From contig JAJJXM010000051.1 of assembly GCA_024516155.1 (NCBI GenBank), positions 1 through 64,000 on the forward strand: DNA of 64,000 nucleotides, given 5' to 3'. The position numbers were made by a program, and so were the translations under genes. Below are positions 10,259 through 20,763 of the stretch, one piece after another. Numbering within the stretch: position 1 is the stretch's first letter; every line of letters starts with the position of its first letter. Origin of the DNA: Pyronema omphalodes. Taxonomy: Eukaryota; Ascomycota; Pezizomycetes; Pezizales; Pyronemataceae. The notes beneath the pieces were generated by a model that ran no database searches, had not been told where the DNA came from, and saw only the letters and a program-made list of their open reading frames with translations.

Positions 10259-12289
10259 GTTGTTGCGTGAGTGCGGTGGTGGTATGGTATATGTTCGGGT
10301 AGGTGTTGAGTTGTACAGAGATAAGCGGTGACGGGAAATGATGGCGTCTTTGAGTGCAGGTTTGGAGGAGCGCAATAAATACAGCTTTTGAATGAAGTAC
10401 AAACGATTCAACTGCTGATTTCCCGGCATTCAGCTTGGAATATGTGTTCTATTCTAAGCATTGGGTTTTAAGATGCGCGCGATCAGTACCAATCATAGTG
10501 AAGGCACAACAGTGATCCGCCAGGCTATGCTGCAGGGATTGTGGCTTAGAACTGTACACGGCGGTAAGGGTACGTAAGGCGAAAGTTCGCTTTGTGTGGT
10601 GCCATATCACCATAACAATGAATGCCAAGACGACTGCCTTCCACAAACCACCGAGTATCTTTTGATGATTATCGTTAAAATTGGCCATCACTGGGCTCTT
10701 AAACCCTCACTTCTTCCCAGGAAACCTCTGGGATTTTGGTTGTGCTATCGCTATATACGAATCATATGGGATGCACCGTATTTAAGGCACCTCCAAGTAC
10801 AACGTGGCTTTGGCATCCTTACCATGTCGTGTTTACGCGTCACAAAACTCAACGCCACGAATTATGCAAGCCCAAAATGAATTAAAGACTCTTGGCGTAT
10901 ATGGCAAAGCCTTTGTCTTCGATTATTCCTGATGATGGACAAATACAAATTATGGATATCACGAAACTCGCTTTCTATTTTGAATCTGTCAGTCTTCATA
11001 CTAGCTGCAGCAGTTAACCGAACGATTGGGAAGTCGTGGGTAAATCCGAGATCCCCGCATTATCAACCGCCCTCCACAGTGGCACAGCACAGCAGCTTCC
11101 CCGCCTCCCTTACTTCACAAGCGCCGCCTTTTTTGCACCACAGTCGTTAGCGAGCCATGCGCACTGAGTACCTGCATAGAATCAGATAAAGCCTGCAGCT
11201 GTCCAGTTAAATTGAAGAGACCGATGAAGTTAGTCTCTTCAATCTTGAACCAGTGACGTCGTTTTGAGCCGGTGCCATTCTTCAACGGACCGAGCACACG
11301 GAACTGACCACCAGGATCCACTTCTCAGTTTCTAAACCAAACTTTTTCAAGGGCTCTCCGTTTCCACTCTCTAGCCATGTGGCTTCCGTGTGGTGATTGC
11401 CTGTGCGCAAAAAAAGACCGGATCAACGAAGAACCCGGCTTAACCAACACATAACACACACGCCTTGTCCGGCCTTGTTTGTGCCCTTCCTCCTTCATGC
11501 TACTACTCCGACAAGAAATAAAAAGCTTCGAGCGCATGACAATCTTCCGAGTCCCGATCAGCCTAAGACGCCAATCTTGCACCGGAACTCCTCGTTCCTG
11601 CAGCGCTTTCTTTTCTACAGGCACATATGTATCTACTGTAGCACGAAACAAAACAAACTTGGTGCACCTCGGCAGTACGTACTCACCGCACACAGAAGAG
11701 ACTAGCAAAAGTCCGTCGACTCTCTTGTTAACCCTCAATATCCGAAAATTTCTGCTGCCTTTACGCTCAAAACTCCTTAAATGCCTCGACTAAAGGTACT
11801 AATATACTCGGCTGCGTTAGTTGACGGTCAAGAGCTGGACGGTGAGAAACATTGAGCTATGTGGCGTTTGTGAATATGTTGACATCAATCTTATAACATG
11901 GTTGGAAGAACAAAGGTAATGCAGTATCGAAGATGCGTCGGGCAGTTTTCATGTGGTAAGATTATCTCATTCTTCAATTTTTGCACTCGATGGCGAGATT
12001 TATCGATTTGCAGGTCGAAGATTTCGGACCGGGCAGTATTTTTGAACCAACAACACTTCTGTGGTCACTGCTTGTACTAGGCGCCCCACCAGGCGCCCAG
12101 ATCGACGCTTCTTTCGGAATGATCCGATGGATCAGTGACGACGTAGACTCAGCTGAGCTGTCATAGTCGGCAACATATTAATTACCCCGCTCGTCGCTCT
12201 GCTCATAAATCTGTCCGAGAAGGACATTTTCTATTCAGTTTCAAGAAGACAATCAAAAATCACAGACCGAACTGCTGCATAATATCTAA
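10259..12289. other. no gene recognised (2 kb)
   Basis: Several reading frames of 60-137 codons exist on both strands (for example 11325-11738 minus) but none shows a domain, codon bias or splice context that I trust. The left end is the promoter side of the Sel1 gene and the right end (from about 12180) is the 5' flank of the F-box gene. A GGCGCC-containing patch lies at about 12082. Confidence 0.4.
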
Positions 12290-13573
12290 ATGTCTAAACC
12301 AACGCTCGAAACTCTGCCCACCGAAATACTTCTCGAAATCTTCGACTACCTCACCATAGACCAGATCACAACATGCTCTTCAACTCAAAAATCCGGTGGC
12401 ATTAATAAAGAACCTACACCCAGTCCAACTTATAAATCTGGAATACCATTCACTGCCGACCCCGAAATCCTCTCCATACGTCTCGTCTCTCGAAAACTCT
12501 CGCTTCTTGCCCGCCCTTTCCTCTATCGCCACTTCCACCAATTCACCGAACCCAATGATGCTGCAGGAGTCGGAGAATTTCTCCGTATCCTAGATAAGGA
12601 GCCGTATCTAGCATCTTACGTTCATCACGCGCACATCTACTTCCCTCCACCGTGGTACGAATATAAAGACGAAGACTATGAGCCCAGGAATGTATCCGGT
12701 GACTCAGTCACAGCGAGCAATCGCGATAGTGGTTTCTGGGAGTTACCGATCTTTTCCGAACTTGTTGGCTATTCCCTTCTCCTCCCAAAACTTATCAATC
12801 TCCAGCATCTATCTCTCACAGTCCCGGAACGAGACCCCCTGCAGGATATCTGTCTGGGCGAGACAATACACGAAACATGGCTCAACACAACCTTCCCAGC
12901 GCTCACCTCGCTCTCAATACACGGAACCCTGGAAACCCACATCTTCGCTCAATTGCTCATTTCTAACCCAACTATCCAAACTGTCGCAGTCGATAACTTA
13001 AAGAAAACCGGCTCCTTCAGGCTTCCTGAACAACTTGGTTTAACCTCTCTTGAGTTAAGGCGGTGTACAGGCTCCGAAGACTATCTTCGCGATATTCTTT
13101 CGCGCTGTCACAAGCTGCGATCTCTTGCAATTTCTTGCTTTGAAGAAACACTCAGAATGCACCTGATTCCGGTAATCAACGAATCACTGCGCCTTGTCAG
13201 GAACACACTCCAAGATCTCAAGATTCACACTGAATGGCACCCAATGCCACCTCCCGGATTTGAACTCGAGGATCTTGTGGAACTGAAGAGGCTGGATGTG
13301 GATTTGTTATGGGGATTAGAAAGACTACCACATAACCTGCAGGAATTAATCGTGAGGAATGATGCTTACTATTTGAATCGTACGGATGGTTTAGGGAGGG
13401 TTGCAGATGCACTTGAAGGCCAGGTGTTGAATCGATTGTCGAATGTGGAGATGAAGGATAGGAAGTGGAGAGACGAATTAGGAGAGGATCAGATGGAAAT
13501 GGAATGGCAGAAAGAGAGGCTTATGGAGATTGCCAATAAGAGGAGTGGCTTGAAGGTGGTTTGTGAATATTAG
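12290..13573 (+). CDS. F-box protein with leucine-rich-like C-terminal region
   Basis: Single-exon frame of 427 residues. The N-terminus has the F-box helix LETLPTEILLEIFDYL (about residues 6-21), continuing after a polar insertion with LSIRLVSRKLSLLARPFLYR (about 66-85), the usual end of fungal F-box motifs. The remainder has leucine-rich periodicity (LINLQHLSLTVPERD, FPALTSLSIHGTLE, LRSLAISCFEETL, LQDLKIHTEW), consistent with an LRR-like substrate-binding face. By family knowledge it would act as substrate receptor in an SCF ubiquitin ligase by binding Skp1; the target cannot be deduced. The insertion of about 35 residues (Ser/Thr/Pro-rich) inside the F-box is unusual, and an unspliced intron there is an alternative, although the frame stays open. 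Confidence 0.85.
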   Translation: MSKPTLETLPTEILLEIFDYLTIDQITTCSSTQKSGGINKEPTPSPTYKSGIPFTADPEILSIRLVSRKLSLLARPFLYRHFHQFTEPNDAAGVGEFLRILDKEPYLASYVHHAHIYFPPPWYEYKDEDYEPRNVSGDSVTASNRDSGFWELPIFSELVGYSLLLPKLINLQHLSLTVPERDPLQDICLGETIHETWLNTTFPALTSLSIHGTLETHIFAQLLISNPTIQTVAVDNLKKTGSFRLPEQLGLTSLELRRCTGSEDYLRDILSRCHKLRSLAISCFEETLRMHLIPVINESLRLVRNTLQDLKIHTEWHPMPPPGFELEDLVELKRLDVDLLWGLERLPHNLQELIVRNDAYYLNRTDGLGRVADALEGQVLNRLSNVEMKDRKWRDELGEDQMEMEWQKERLMEIANKRSGLKVVCEY

Positions 13574-16500
13574 GTGATGAATAATGGCAGTCGATAGCAG
13601 TAATAGGTCAACGATATGATTGTAACAAATGTGCATGATTATTATTGTATAAATTTGAAGAACTTAATCACGATTTGTCCTTACAAGTCTATCAATCCAG
13701 CGTGCGATGCAATACTTTGTTATTATGTCATTTGTGTATCCCAAGTGGGTTGCGGCCTAATGCAATGCCGTTACCCTCGATCCTCCGGGCTCTACAATGA
13801 GCTAGGGCCAAGGGCAGAGGGCGGGGGGTTGATGCACAGCTAAAAATACCGCATGTGGAGCTTGGGAATGGAAGATGGTCAGAATGCCATGCCTCTAAGC
13901 TAAGGGTAAAGGGTTTGTGCACCATGTCTGTAGAAAATTCAAGTGGAGCCAGAAGATGGAAGATGTCCAGGATTCGGTACGTCTAGACTAAGGGTAAAGG
14001 GTTTACGCAACCTTGTCGATGGTAGCTTCGGCCCCCAATAAACTATGCTTCTGCGATGTCTCACTTCCCCACTGTAGAACTAGTCTTCCGAAAGTGGGGC
14101 TCCGATAATCTGATATCCATCGAATACTGTGCCGTGGTATCCGCTTTTTATATCGGCCTACGGACCGTCGGAATGGGTCCGAGGGATCTTAAAGGCTCGG
14201 CGATGAGACAAAGTTGGGAATACTCCGCGCGTGTATAACGGACGAAACTTTAGGTGATGGTGTATTTTATGCATGCCCGCAGTCTTCGGCTCTTCAGAGA
14301 TAAGTAATGAGAAGAAAATCAATGAATAGGATTAGCTGTTACCTACATAGCTTAAGATTGTGCTATCAGCTTATTATGGGTTGAAGGAGGTTGGATAGGG
14401 CATATGAGGTTGACATCCAGTAGTATTCAATCTACATCACTCACATTCCCCCAGTTATCACTAGATATCACTCTTCATCTCAGGACCAGTCCATATTCCT
14501 CCCACTGTATCAAACTCAAAACGTGGCTCTTTTGCTACCCTGTATCTAGAAGTATAATCAGCAACCATCACACGCCTTTTGATAAACATATATCCACCAA
14601 CTTTTTCAAATTCCATCCCAGCCTTTAGCCTCCCTCTTCCGCCAAAATCATGATTACTCTTCATCATTGAATATATCCCAATCTTTATACCCTCATCACG
14701 AACACGAAAAATTCCCCAAACTCCGGAGTTCGGAGCGACCCTCTCAATATATAACCAACGCAACAAAACTCCTTGACAATTTCGGAAGCCGGCTAAAAAT
14801 GATATACGTTTAAATCCATCGAGACTTCGGGAATTTCGATATTTCTAGAAGCTCCGTCGTATGCACGATATGCATGATATGCATGATATATACAGGTGCA
14901 TTTGTAACAGCTAAAATAAATAAATAATAAACCCCATGAGGTGTACTAGGGATAAGGTTATCACATGGCATGTCTAGACCTCGTGGATAAAAACGTTTAA
15001 CGGACCCTTACAAGGGTTTCGACACGAGCTCAGGTACGCGAAATTCACTCGTCTTGGGTGCCCTGTCGTATCGATAAAGAAAAACGGAAATTATGCATGA
15101 CACCCCTCTTCATAGTCGAGATATGAAGGGTTGGTGTAGAAACTGTAGATGAGATTTTAATCTTCGGCTATTTATCGACCCTGTATATATAGTGTGCCTG
15201 ATGAGTTAAGGATTGTTATTGGAAAGAGTTGACGCAGTTGGGTTGATAGACATTAAGGGATGGGAATTGTTTATGCTCCTTGGGACTGGGGGTTCGCTTG
15301 CATTGCTGGCTACAGCTATGATTGACATTCCGATTTCTGCTGGGGGTGGGGGGGGGGGGGGGGGGATTAAGCTTTCTTCGACGAACTCCATGTAATGCAT
15401 GACTATCTAGAATTCAACAGATTGAAACAGGCACCTCATCCACGTCAAAGTCCCTATGAAAAGTCCCTTTCATCTTAATAAACTTATTCCCCCGAACCCC
15501 TCAAACTCCTAACTAAACCCCACTCCCCTTTCCTCCATTATCCATCCCTCGCCATATCCCCCTTCTAATACCCATCCCCGAAAGTTTTGAGTATCATATA
15601 AAGAATCTCTACATGATCCCCACTAACATAGCCTTTAAATTTATCCAAACCCTGAAATCATCACAACGATGAGCTAGCATAGTCATCAGGGTATCAACAG
15701 GGATTTTTCATGGAGGAGTCTTATATTCCAGGGTCCAGAGAGTTATTAGCCTACCATTTATCCATGCGCCAGGTGTCAAATATGCTGGTACAGTACCAGG
15801 GTAATGCAATTTCTAAGATACATATGCCAGATCAAAAACGAATGGGTGAAAAAGCAGTGTTGGATTATCCTATGCCTATGCATCTATGCATATATATAGC
15901 CGCGAAACAAGTCCGGGATGGTTTGAACCCTAGTTGGATACAAGTACATTAGAAGTAATTAGGGTTCGTTATAACGAGTACCAATTTCTTTGCATCCACA
16001 ACTTTCTTCTTCGTTCATTTTCTATTGCTTTGTTTTTCTTTGCAACTTATCATCTGTGAAAGTAACTAGTACCCCGTGACAAAAGATTCATTGCTCAATC
16101 ATAACCGTCACGAATAGAAAAAAAAAGTCTCGTGTCACTATATCTCGTGATATCGGAAACACGAGGTATGACAATGACCCTAGATACCCCTAGATACCAT
16201 CCAGGATTTACGAACTCATGATACCATGATACACTGTCCGGCGCCCGGAATATCGGTACAAAAGATATCATCCAAAGGTGAAATTAGAGTAATTCTACAG
16301 CAACCTAGTAGTTAAGCAGGTACGGCGCCGAGCGGCTGTGATACTTTGTTTGGTCAACGGATTGTAGTACAGGGGATATCTTATTTCCAGGTATGCATAT
16401 TGGAGGGGCATGCTCTATAATCTTGACCTGGCTAAAGAGAAAAAAATATGATTTTTCTTCACAGTTTGGCTGAATGATTGTTTTTGTTTTTGTTTTTTGC

Positions 16501-16692
16501 CGTTATGAAGGAGATATTAAGGTGCTATAAGAATCTGATGAAATTCCCCAGAGAAGGAATTCACCCACCCTCTTTCTGTCAAATAAACAGCGAGTTCCTT
16601 CGTTTACTGACAGCCAGCCTTATTCGCTAGCTCTGCCTTGTTCATAGAGTATCTAATTTATCGACATTCATTTATCATAATCCTACTTCCTG
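13574..16692. other. no gene recognised (3.1 kb)
   Basis: Long gap between the F-box and glucanase genes. It contains a short direct duplication around TAAGGGTAAAGGGTTT at 13901 and 13989, a patch of ATGCATGAT words near 14870, an 18-G run at 15348-15365, and TA-rich sequence. The right end (about 16560-16692) is the 5' flank of the glucanase. No frame shows a domain. Confidence 0.45.
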
Positions 16693-18089
16693 ATGCTGCT
16701 CCAACCAGCTCTTCTCTTAGCCACCCTGGCTACTGTTGCCCAAGCATGGCTTCCAGGCGATAAGCTCCTCACCCACGACAATTCAACCATCAGCAAACGA
16801 TGGCTCCCCTCTAACGGCAAGATCCGCGGAGTGAATCTCGGATCTCTTTTTATAATCGAGCCCTGGATGGCTAACGATGCCTGGAACGCGATGGGATGCG
16901 GCGGAAAAAACTCCGAATTCGACTGCATGATGTCCCTAGGCCAATCCAAAGGTGACGCAGCATTTCAAAGTCATTGGAATTCCTGGATTACACAGGATGA
17001 TCTTCAGCAGATGGTTAGTCTTGGATTAAACACCATCAGAATCCCGGTGGGTTATTGGATGAGAGAAGATATTGTTTGGAGAGATAGTGAATGGTTCCCT
17101 AAAGGTGGTTTTCCTTATCTACAAAGGATCTGTAATCAGGCTGCGGATTTGGGCATGTATATTATTATGGATCTTCATGGAGGACCGGGGGCTCAGGTGG
17201 CTAAGAATGCTTTTACTGGTCAGGTTAGTACCCTAAGCAAAAAAATACCTTCCTGATAAATGAATTCAGCTAACACTTACCCCAAGTTCGCAGACACCCC
17301 CGGTTTTTATGTAGACTACCAATACGAGCGCGCCTACCAATTCCTGGAATGGATGACGGACAAAATCCACTCCGACAACAACTTCCGCAACGTAGGTATG
17401 CTAGAAGTAATCAACGAACCAGTGCACACCTGGGAATTCCCCTCGATGGCCTCATCCCTAATCTCCAACTACTACCCCAACGCCTGGAAACGTATCCGAG
17501 CTGTCGAGGACCGTAAAAACATCGGCGCCAATGATCGCCTTCATATTCAAATGATGAACGAAAAATGGGGTTCCGGAAACCCTAAGCAAAATCTTCCCGA
17601 TGAATGGTTTGCATCTTACGATGATCACCGGTAATTCCTCCTTCTCCCCTACTTCACAATCCATCATCCGGAACATACCGTAACCTAAAATATCAAACAA
17701 CTCTAACAAAATAAAACAACAGCTACATAAAATGGTCCGGCACAAATCCCACACGCGCAGACTACATGCGTGCCTCCTGCTACGACGACCGCGGCGGAAA
17801 CTGGCCGGTCATAGTAGGAGAATGGAGTTTATCAGTAGCCGACAACGCCGAATGGAGTGGAGAACTCTCATTAACTCAACCCGATGCAGTGGATTGGTAT
17901 AAGAAATGGTATGCTGCGCAAATCATGGCTTATGAAAAACAGGCTGGGTGGGTGTTTTGGTCTTGGAAGGCGAATTGGATTGGGGGGAGGAATGAGTGGA
18001 GGTGGGCTTATCAGGCGGCTGCTGCGGCGGGTGCGATTCCGAAGAATCCTCAGGATGCTTTGAATATGGGCGCTTGTAATGGCGTTTAA
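16693..18089 (+). CDS. exgB: secreted glucan endo-1,6-beta-glucosidase, GH5
   Basis: Three exons (16693-17223, 17287-17630, 17723-18089) give 413 residues. Both introns join in frame; the first uses the CCAAG acceptor at 17286 so that TGQ runs into FADTPGF. Residues 1-18 form a signal peptide ([18 protein letters not shown]). The core shows [52 protein letters not shown] (acid/base Glu about 221) and [11 protein letters not shown] (nucleophile Glu about 325), then [14 protein letters not shown]. These are hallmarks of clan GH-A, family 5, and the overall pattern matches fungal endo-1,6-beta-glucanases (exgB/neg1 type) better than exo-1,3-glucanases. Such enzymes cleave beta-1,6-glucan in the cell wall and are exported. 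Both catalytic residues are intact. Confidence 0.9.
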
Positions 18090-18214
18090 TGGTTTTCTTG
18101 TAGATATTTTGGAATTGGTGTATGTATGTGGACTTTTGAATGTGTAAATGGGAGCGTCATGGTTACACAAGCTATTGGTATGTAATTTGCAAATATATCA
18201 AACAAATATAATAA

Positions 18215-18314
18215 GGCGGGATGGCCGAGTTGGTTATGGCGCCAGGTTAAGGTTACCTTAATATCGATTCCTGGTTCGGGAAACTGAGCGTGGGTTCAAG
18301 TCCCACTTCCGTCA
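18215..18314 (+). tRNA. tRNA-Leu (anticodon AAG) with intron
   Basis: The acceptor stem GGCGGGA pairs with TTCCGTC (two G-U pairs) before discriminator A. The D arm is GCC...GGC, the anticodon stem CCAGG/CCTGG, and the T arm GTGGG-TTCAAGT-CCCAC. A long variable arm (about 14 nt) is present, as in class II tRNAs (Leu/Ser). The loop reads T-T-AAG-G, so the anticodon is AAG. An intron of about 16 nt follows position 37. The sequence TTAAGGT before it and ACCTTAA within it are exact complements, so the intron pairs with the anticodon as the tRNA splicing endonuclease requires. Confidence 0.93.
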
Positions 18315-18320
18315 ACATTC

Positions 18321-18325
18321 TTTTT
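18321..18325 (+). terminator. RNA polymerase III T-run terminator
   Basis: TTTTT lies six bases after the tRNA discriminator, followed by a second T run (GTTTTTG), as usual for Pol III termination. Confidence 0.75.
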
Positions 18326-18728
18326 GTTTTTGTGCCGGAGGACTAGAGTAGAGTAGGCGAGCTTCTGGGCAGAATTTTTAACACTAGTATAGCTATTTTG
18401 TCATCACCTCGGCTCGGCGATAGCTCCACTAGCAGAACTGAATTCGGGAGACAATCGTATACTGGAATGAAGAATAAGTTTGGTGTTCGAGGGACCCTGA
18501 GGGATCACTCGATTCTGAACTACCAATTCGTCTATAATGCCCAGGCGATATCGAATATTTTATGCCAGAAAAAAAAACAAAAACTCCGAGATACTAATGT
18601 ACAAGAGGTATATAAACAGGATCTAGAAAACCCCCAAACCTCCTCTCCTTACTCCGGGTTACAGGAGCGGGGTTTTGTCTCAATACCCAATTTTGTATAA
18701 TACAACACCGGCTTGGATGTCCGATGCT
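18326..18728. other. intergenic, nothing recognised
   Basis: A 400-bp gap between the tRNA and the convergently placed minus-strand gene ending at 18729. No domain-bearing frame is seen. Confidence 0.4.
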
Positions 18729-19745
18729 TTACCACCAACTACTCTTCTTCTTCTTCTCCTCCAATACTGGGGTCTCCTCTCCTAGTTTGACCTCGACATT
18801 CTCTGCACTTGACTTTCCATCGTTACTTACCGCCTGCTCATCCACCACAGCAAGCATCCTCTTGACTTTCTCCTCCTCACTCAACCCCTCCTGCTTCAGA
18901 ATACCATCCACGAGCTTCCGTTTCTCCTCGACCAATTCACCCGCAGTATCCTCCGCCACCTTCTCCAACTTCCTCAATTCCTCCTCCACCCAATCCCCCT
19001 GTCCATTAACCTTCTTCTCCTCCTGTTCCAACAACCTCCTCTGCACCTCCACCGCAGCCTGAACCCTTCTATCCTCCTCCTTAGTCTTTATCCCGAAACC
19101 GCCAAAGCCACCCTCATTCCCAGTTTCCTCCAACCCAAACCTCTTCCTATACTCCCCCCTCTTCTCAATATCCTCCAATTTCTTCTTCCTCATCTCCGCA
19201 ACCGCCTTACTCCTCTCCTCTACCGTCTTCTTCCATGCATCTTTGAACCGCTCTAACGACATAATCGGATGTGACCAGCTCCATTCGATTTCCTCTGCGT
19301 AAGGTGATGTATTCAGGAAATTGGAGATGGATACAGTGCCGGCCAACGCTCCAAGGATACCCAGGGAGAGATAGAAATGGAGTTTTCGAGAGGTGAGGAT
19401 ATAGTGAGACCAGGTTTCGGGAGGTGGCATGGTGTTGGGATACCGCTTTGTGGGATCGGATTTCACGGCGAATCCGGGGTAGTTGACGGGGTCTTTGACG
19501 CGGGTGGAATGCGAGGGGGGGGTGTATTTTGTTGGTTTGGCGAGTTTGGGGGTGGTGTAGGAGCGCGATCCGCGCGGGAGAAGAAATCGGGGGAGCTGAA
19601 GGTGTCGCGTCATGTTGGATGCGCTGCTGTGGGTTGTGTGTGTGTGTGTTGGGAACTGGGAGAGTGTTGATGGTGGGGTTCGGAGGTGCGGTGATGCGAG
19701 AATGGCGGGGTTACCCGGGATGGCTTGGGGATGTGTAGACGTCAT
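18729..19745 (-). CDS. putative mitochondrial single-pass membrane protein
   Basis: Single-exon frame of 338 residues. ATG 19745 gives a long Thr/His/Pro-rich lead; an internal Met at 19613 gives MTRHLQLPRFLLPRGSRSYT, a basic amphipathic presequence typical of mitochondrial import, and I favour that start (about 294 residues). One hydrophobic segment (LHFYLSLGILGALAGTVSIS) is followed by a charged Lys/Glu-rich region with strong coiled-coil character (VEVQRRLLEQEEKKV, EEELRKLEKVAEDTAGELVE) and a KKKKSSWW C-terminus. This fits an inner-membrane protein with a soluble helical domain. I do not recognise the family. It is next to SDHAF4, also mitochondrial, on the same strand. Confidence 0.7.
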   Translation of the reverse strand: MTSTHPQAIPGNPAILASPHLRTPPSTLSQFPTHTHTTHSSASNMTRHLQLPRFLLPRGSRSYTTPKLAKPTKYTPPSHSTRVKDPVNYPGFAVKSDPTKRYPNTMPPPETWSHYILTSRKLHFYLSLGILGALAGTVSISNFLNTSPYAEEIEWSWSHPIMSLERFKDAWKKTVEERSKAVAEMRKKKLEDIEKRGEYRKRFGLEETGNEGGFGGFGIKTKEEDRRVQAAVEVQRRLLEQEEKKVNGQGDWVEEELRKLEKVAEDTAGELVEEKRKLVDGILKQEGLSEEEKVKRMLAVVDEQAVSNDGKSSAENVEVKLGEETPVLEEKKKKSSWW

Positions 19746-19957
19746 TTAGTAGCTGTTTAAGTAGAGCTCGATGAGGTTGCGGTTAAGTCACGCGGTAATT
19801 GGTGTTTGTGTAATAAGGTTTGTGATTCTCTTTGAGATTTTAAAAAGTTACAAAAAAAGAAATGGTATAACATCTAACAGTAATCGTACAATCATCCCTC
19901 TCATCAATTCCCTCCATCATAAAACACCCCTCCTTTTAAAATCCCCAATCACCCCCT

Positions 19958-20338
19958 CTAAAAGTCCGTAGCCCGTCCATTATAAGTCCACTCGGAATGT
20001 CTCAACGGATCATTTTTCGGTCCCCCAACCTCCCCAGTCTTGGGATTAACTTCACCCTCAAACTCGGGCTGCGCTCCTTTCCTAATATCCTTATGAACAT
20101 CCGACTCCGAAACCTCAATCTCTTTTTCCGTTACAGTATGACTAGTCTGGAAAGCTCCTGTTGACTCCCGCTGAAGTCGCTCATATTCTTCTTGTTCCTC
20201 CTTCGGTAATCTTGGAGGACCCGGGCGCTCGCGGAGGTTAAAGGCGGCGGATCGAGGGAGGCTGGTACTGAGGAAACGACCAGTAGGACGGGAGACGCAA
20301 AGGACGCGCTGGGTTCGGAAAGCTCGTAGCGATTGCAT
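19958..20338 (-). CDS. SDHAF4: succinate dehydrogenase assembly factor 4, mitochondrial
   Basis: Frame of 126 residues. The N-terminus MQSLRAFRTQRVLCVSRPTG is an Arg-rich mitochondrial presequence. The C-terminus carries the defining motif of the family (DUF1674): FEGEVNPKTGEVGGPKNDPL, then RHSEWTYNGRATDF at the very end. SDHAF4/Sdh8 binds the flavinylated Sdh1 subunit in the matrix and promotes its assembly with Sdh2, limiting superoxide formation by free flavoprotein. The length is normal for the family and no intron is needed. Confidence 0.92.
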   Translation of the reverse strand: MQSLRAFRTQRVLCVSRPTGRFLSTSLPRSAAFNLRERPGPPRLPKEEQEEYERLQRESTGAFQTSHTVTEKEIEVSESDVHKDIRKGAQPEFEGEVNPKTGEVGGPKNDPLRHSEWTYNGRATDF

Positions 20339-20763
20339 GTTGTTGTGTGTATGTGTAGTGAATGTGGTGGTGGATAGTGTCTGGAGATTGTTGGAGCTTG
20401 TACGATGCTTTATGGTTCGGTAAAGATGCGGGAATGCCTGTTGCCGATTGCGCGCTAGGCTGTTTGTGGCATGGGCGTGGCAATTATTAAGGGAAGCTTC
20501 GCGATGCTGGGCTGGGCGGTGGGGATTTCAAATACTGTACTGAAAGAACTGGAAGGCAATTTTAAGCTCATAGCTGGAGTCACGATTGGTCATATATGAA
20601 TGGTAATTTAATTGTCAGAGTTGAATCTGTGAAGAATCGGAATGCTGGATAAAGGTTGGAATTCAAATTTCATTTCGTCGTGAATATCTAACCACTTTTC
20701 AAAAAGTATTACTGTATAGTAAAATGCCCAAAACGAATGCTTTTATATAAAAATGAACTTCAA
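20339..20763. other. intergenic, SDHAF4 promoter region and DPH1 3' flank
   Basis: A 425-bp gap between two leftward genes. The half near 20340-20480 would contain the SDHAF4 5' leader. No other feature is recognised. Confidence 0.4.

Noticed and set aside
11325..11738. 137-codon minus-strand frame and overlapping plus frames
   Set aside because: No domain, no conserved composition, overlapping open frames on both strands of similar length suggest chance.
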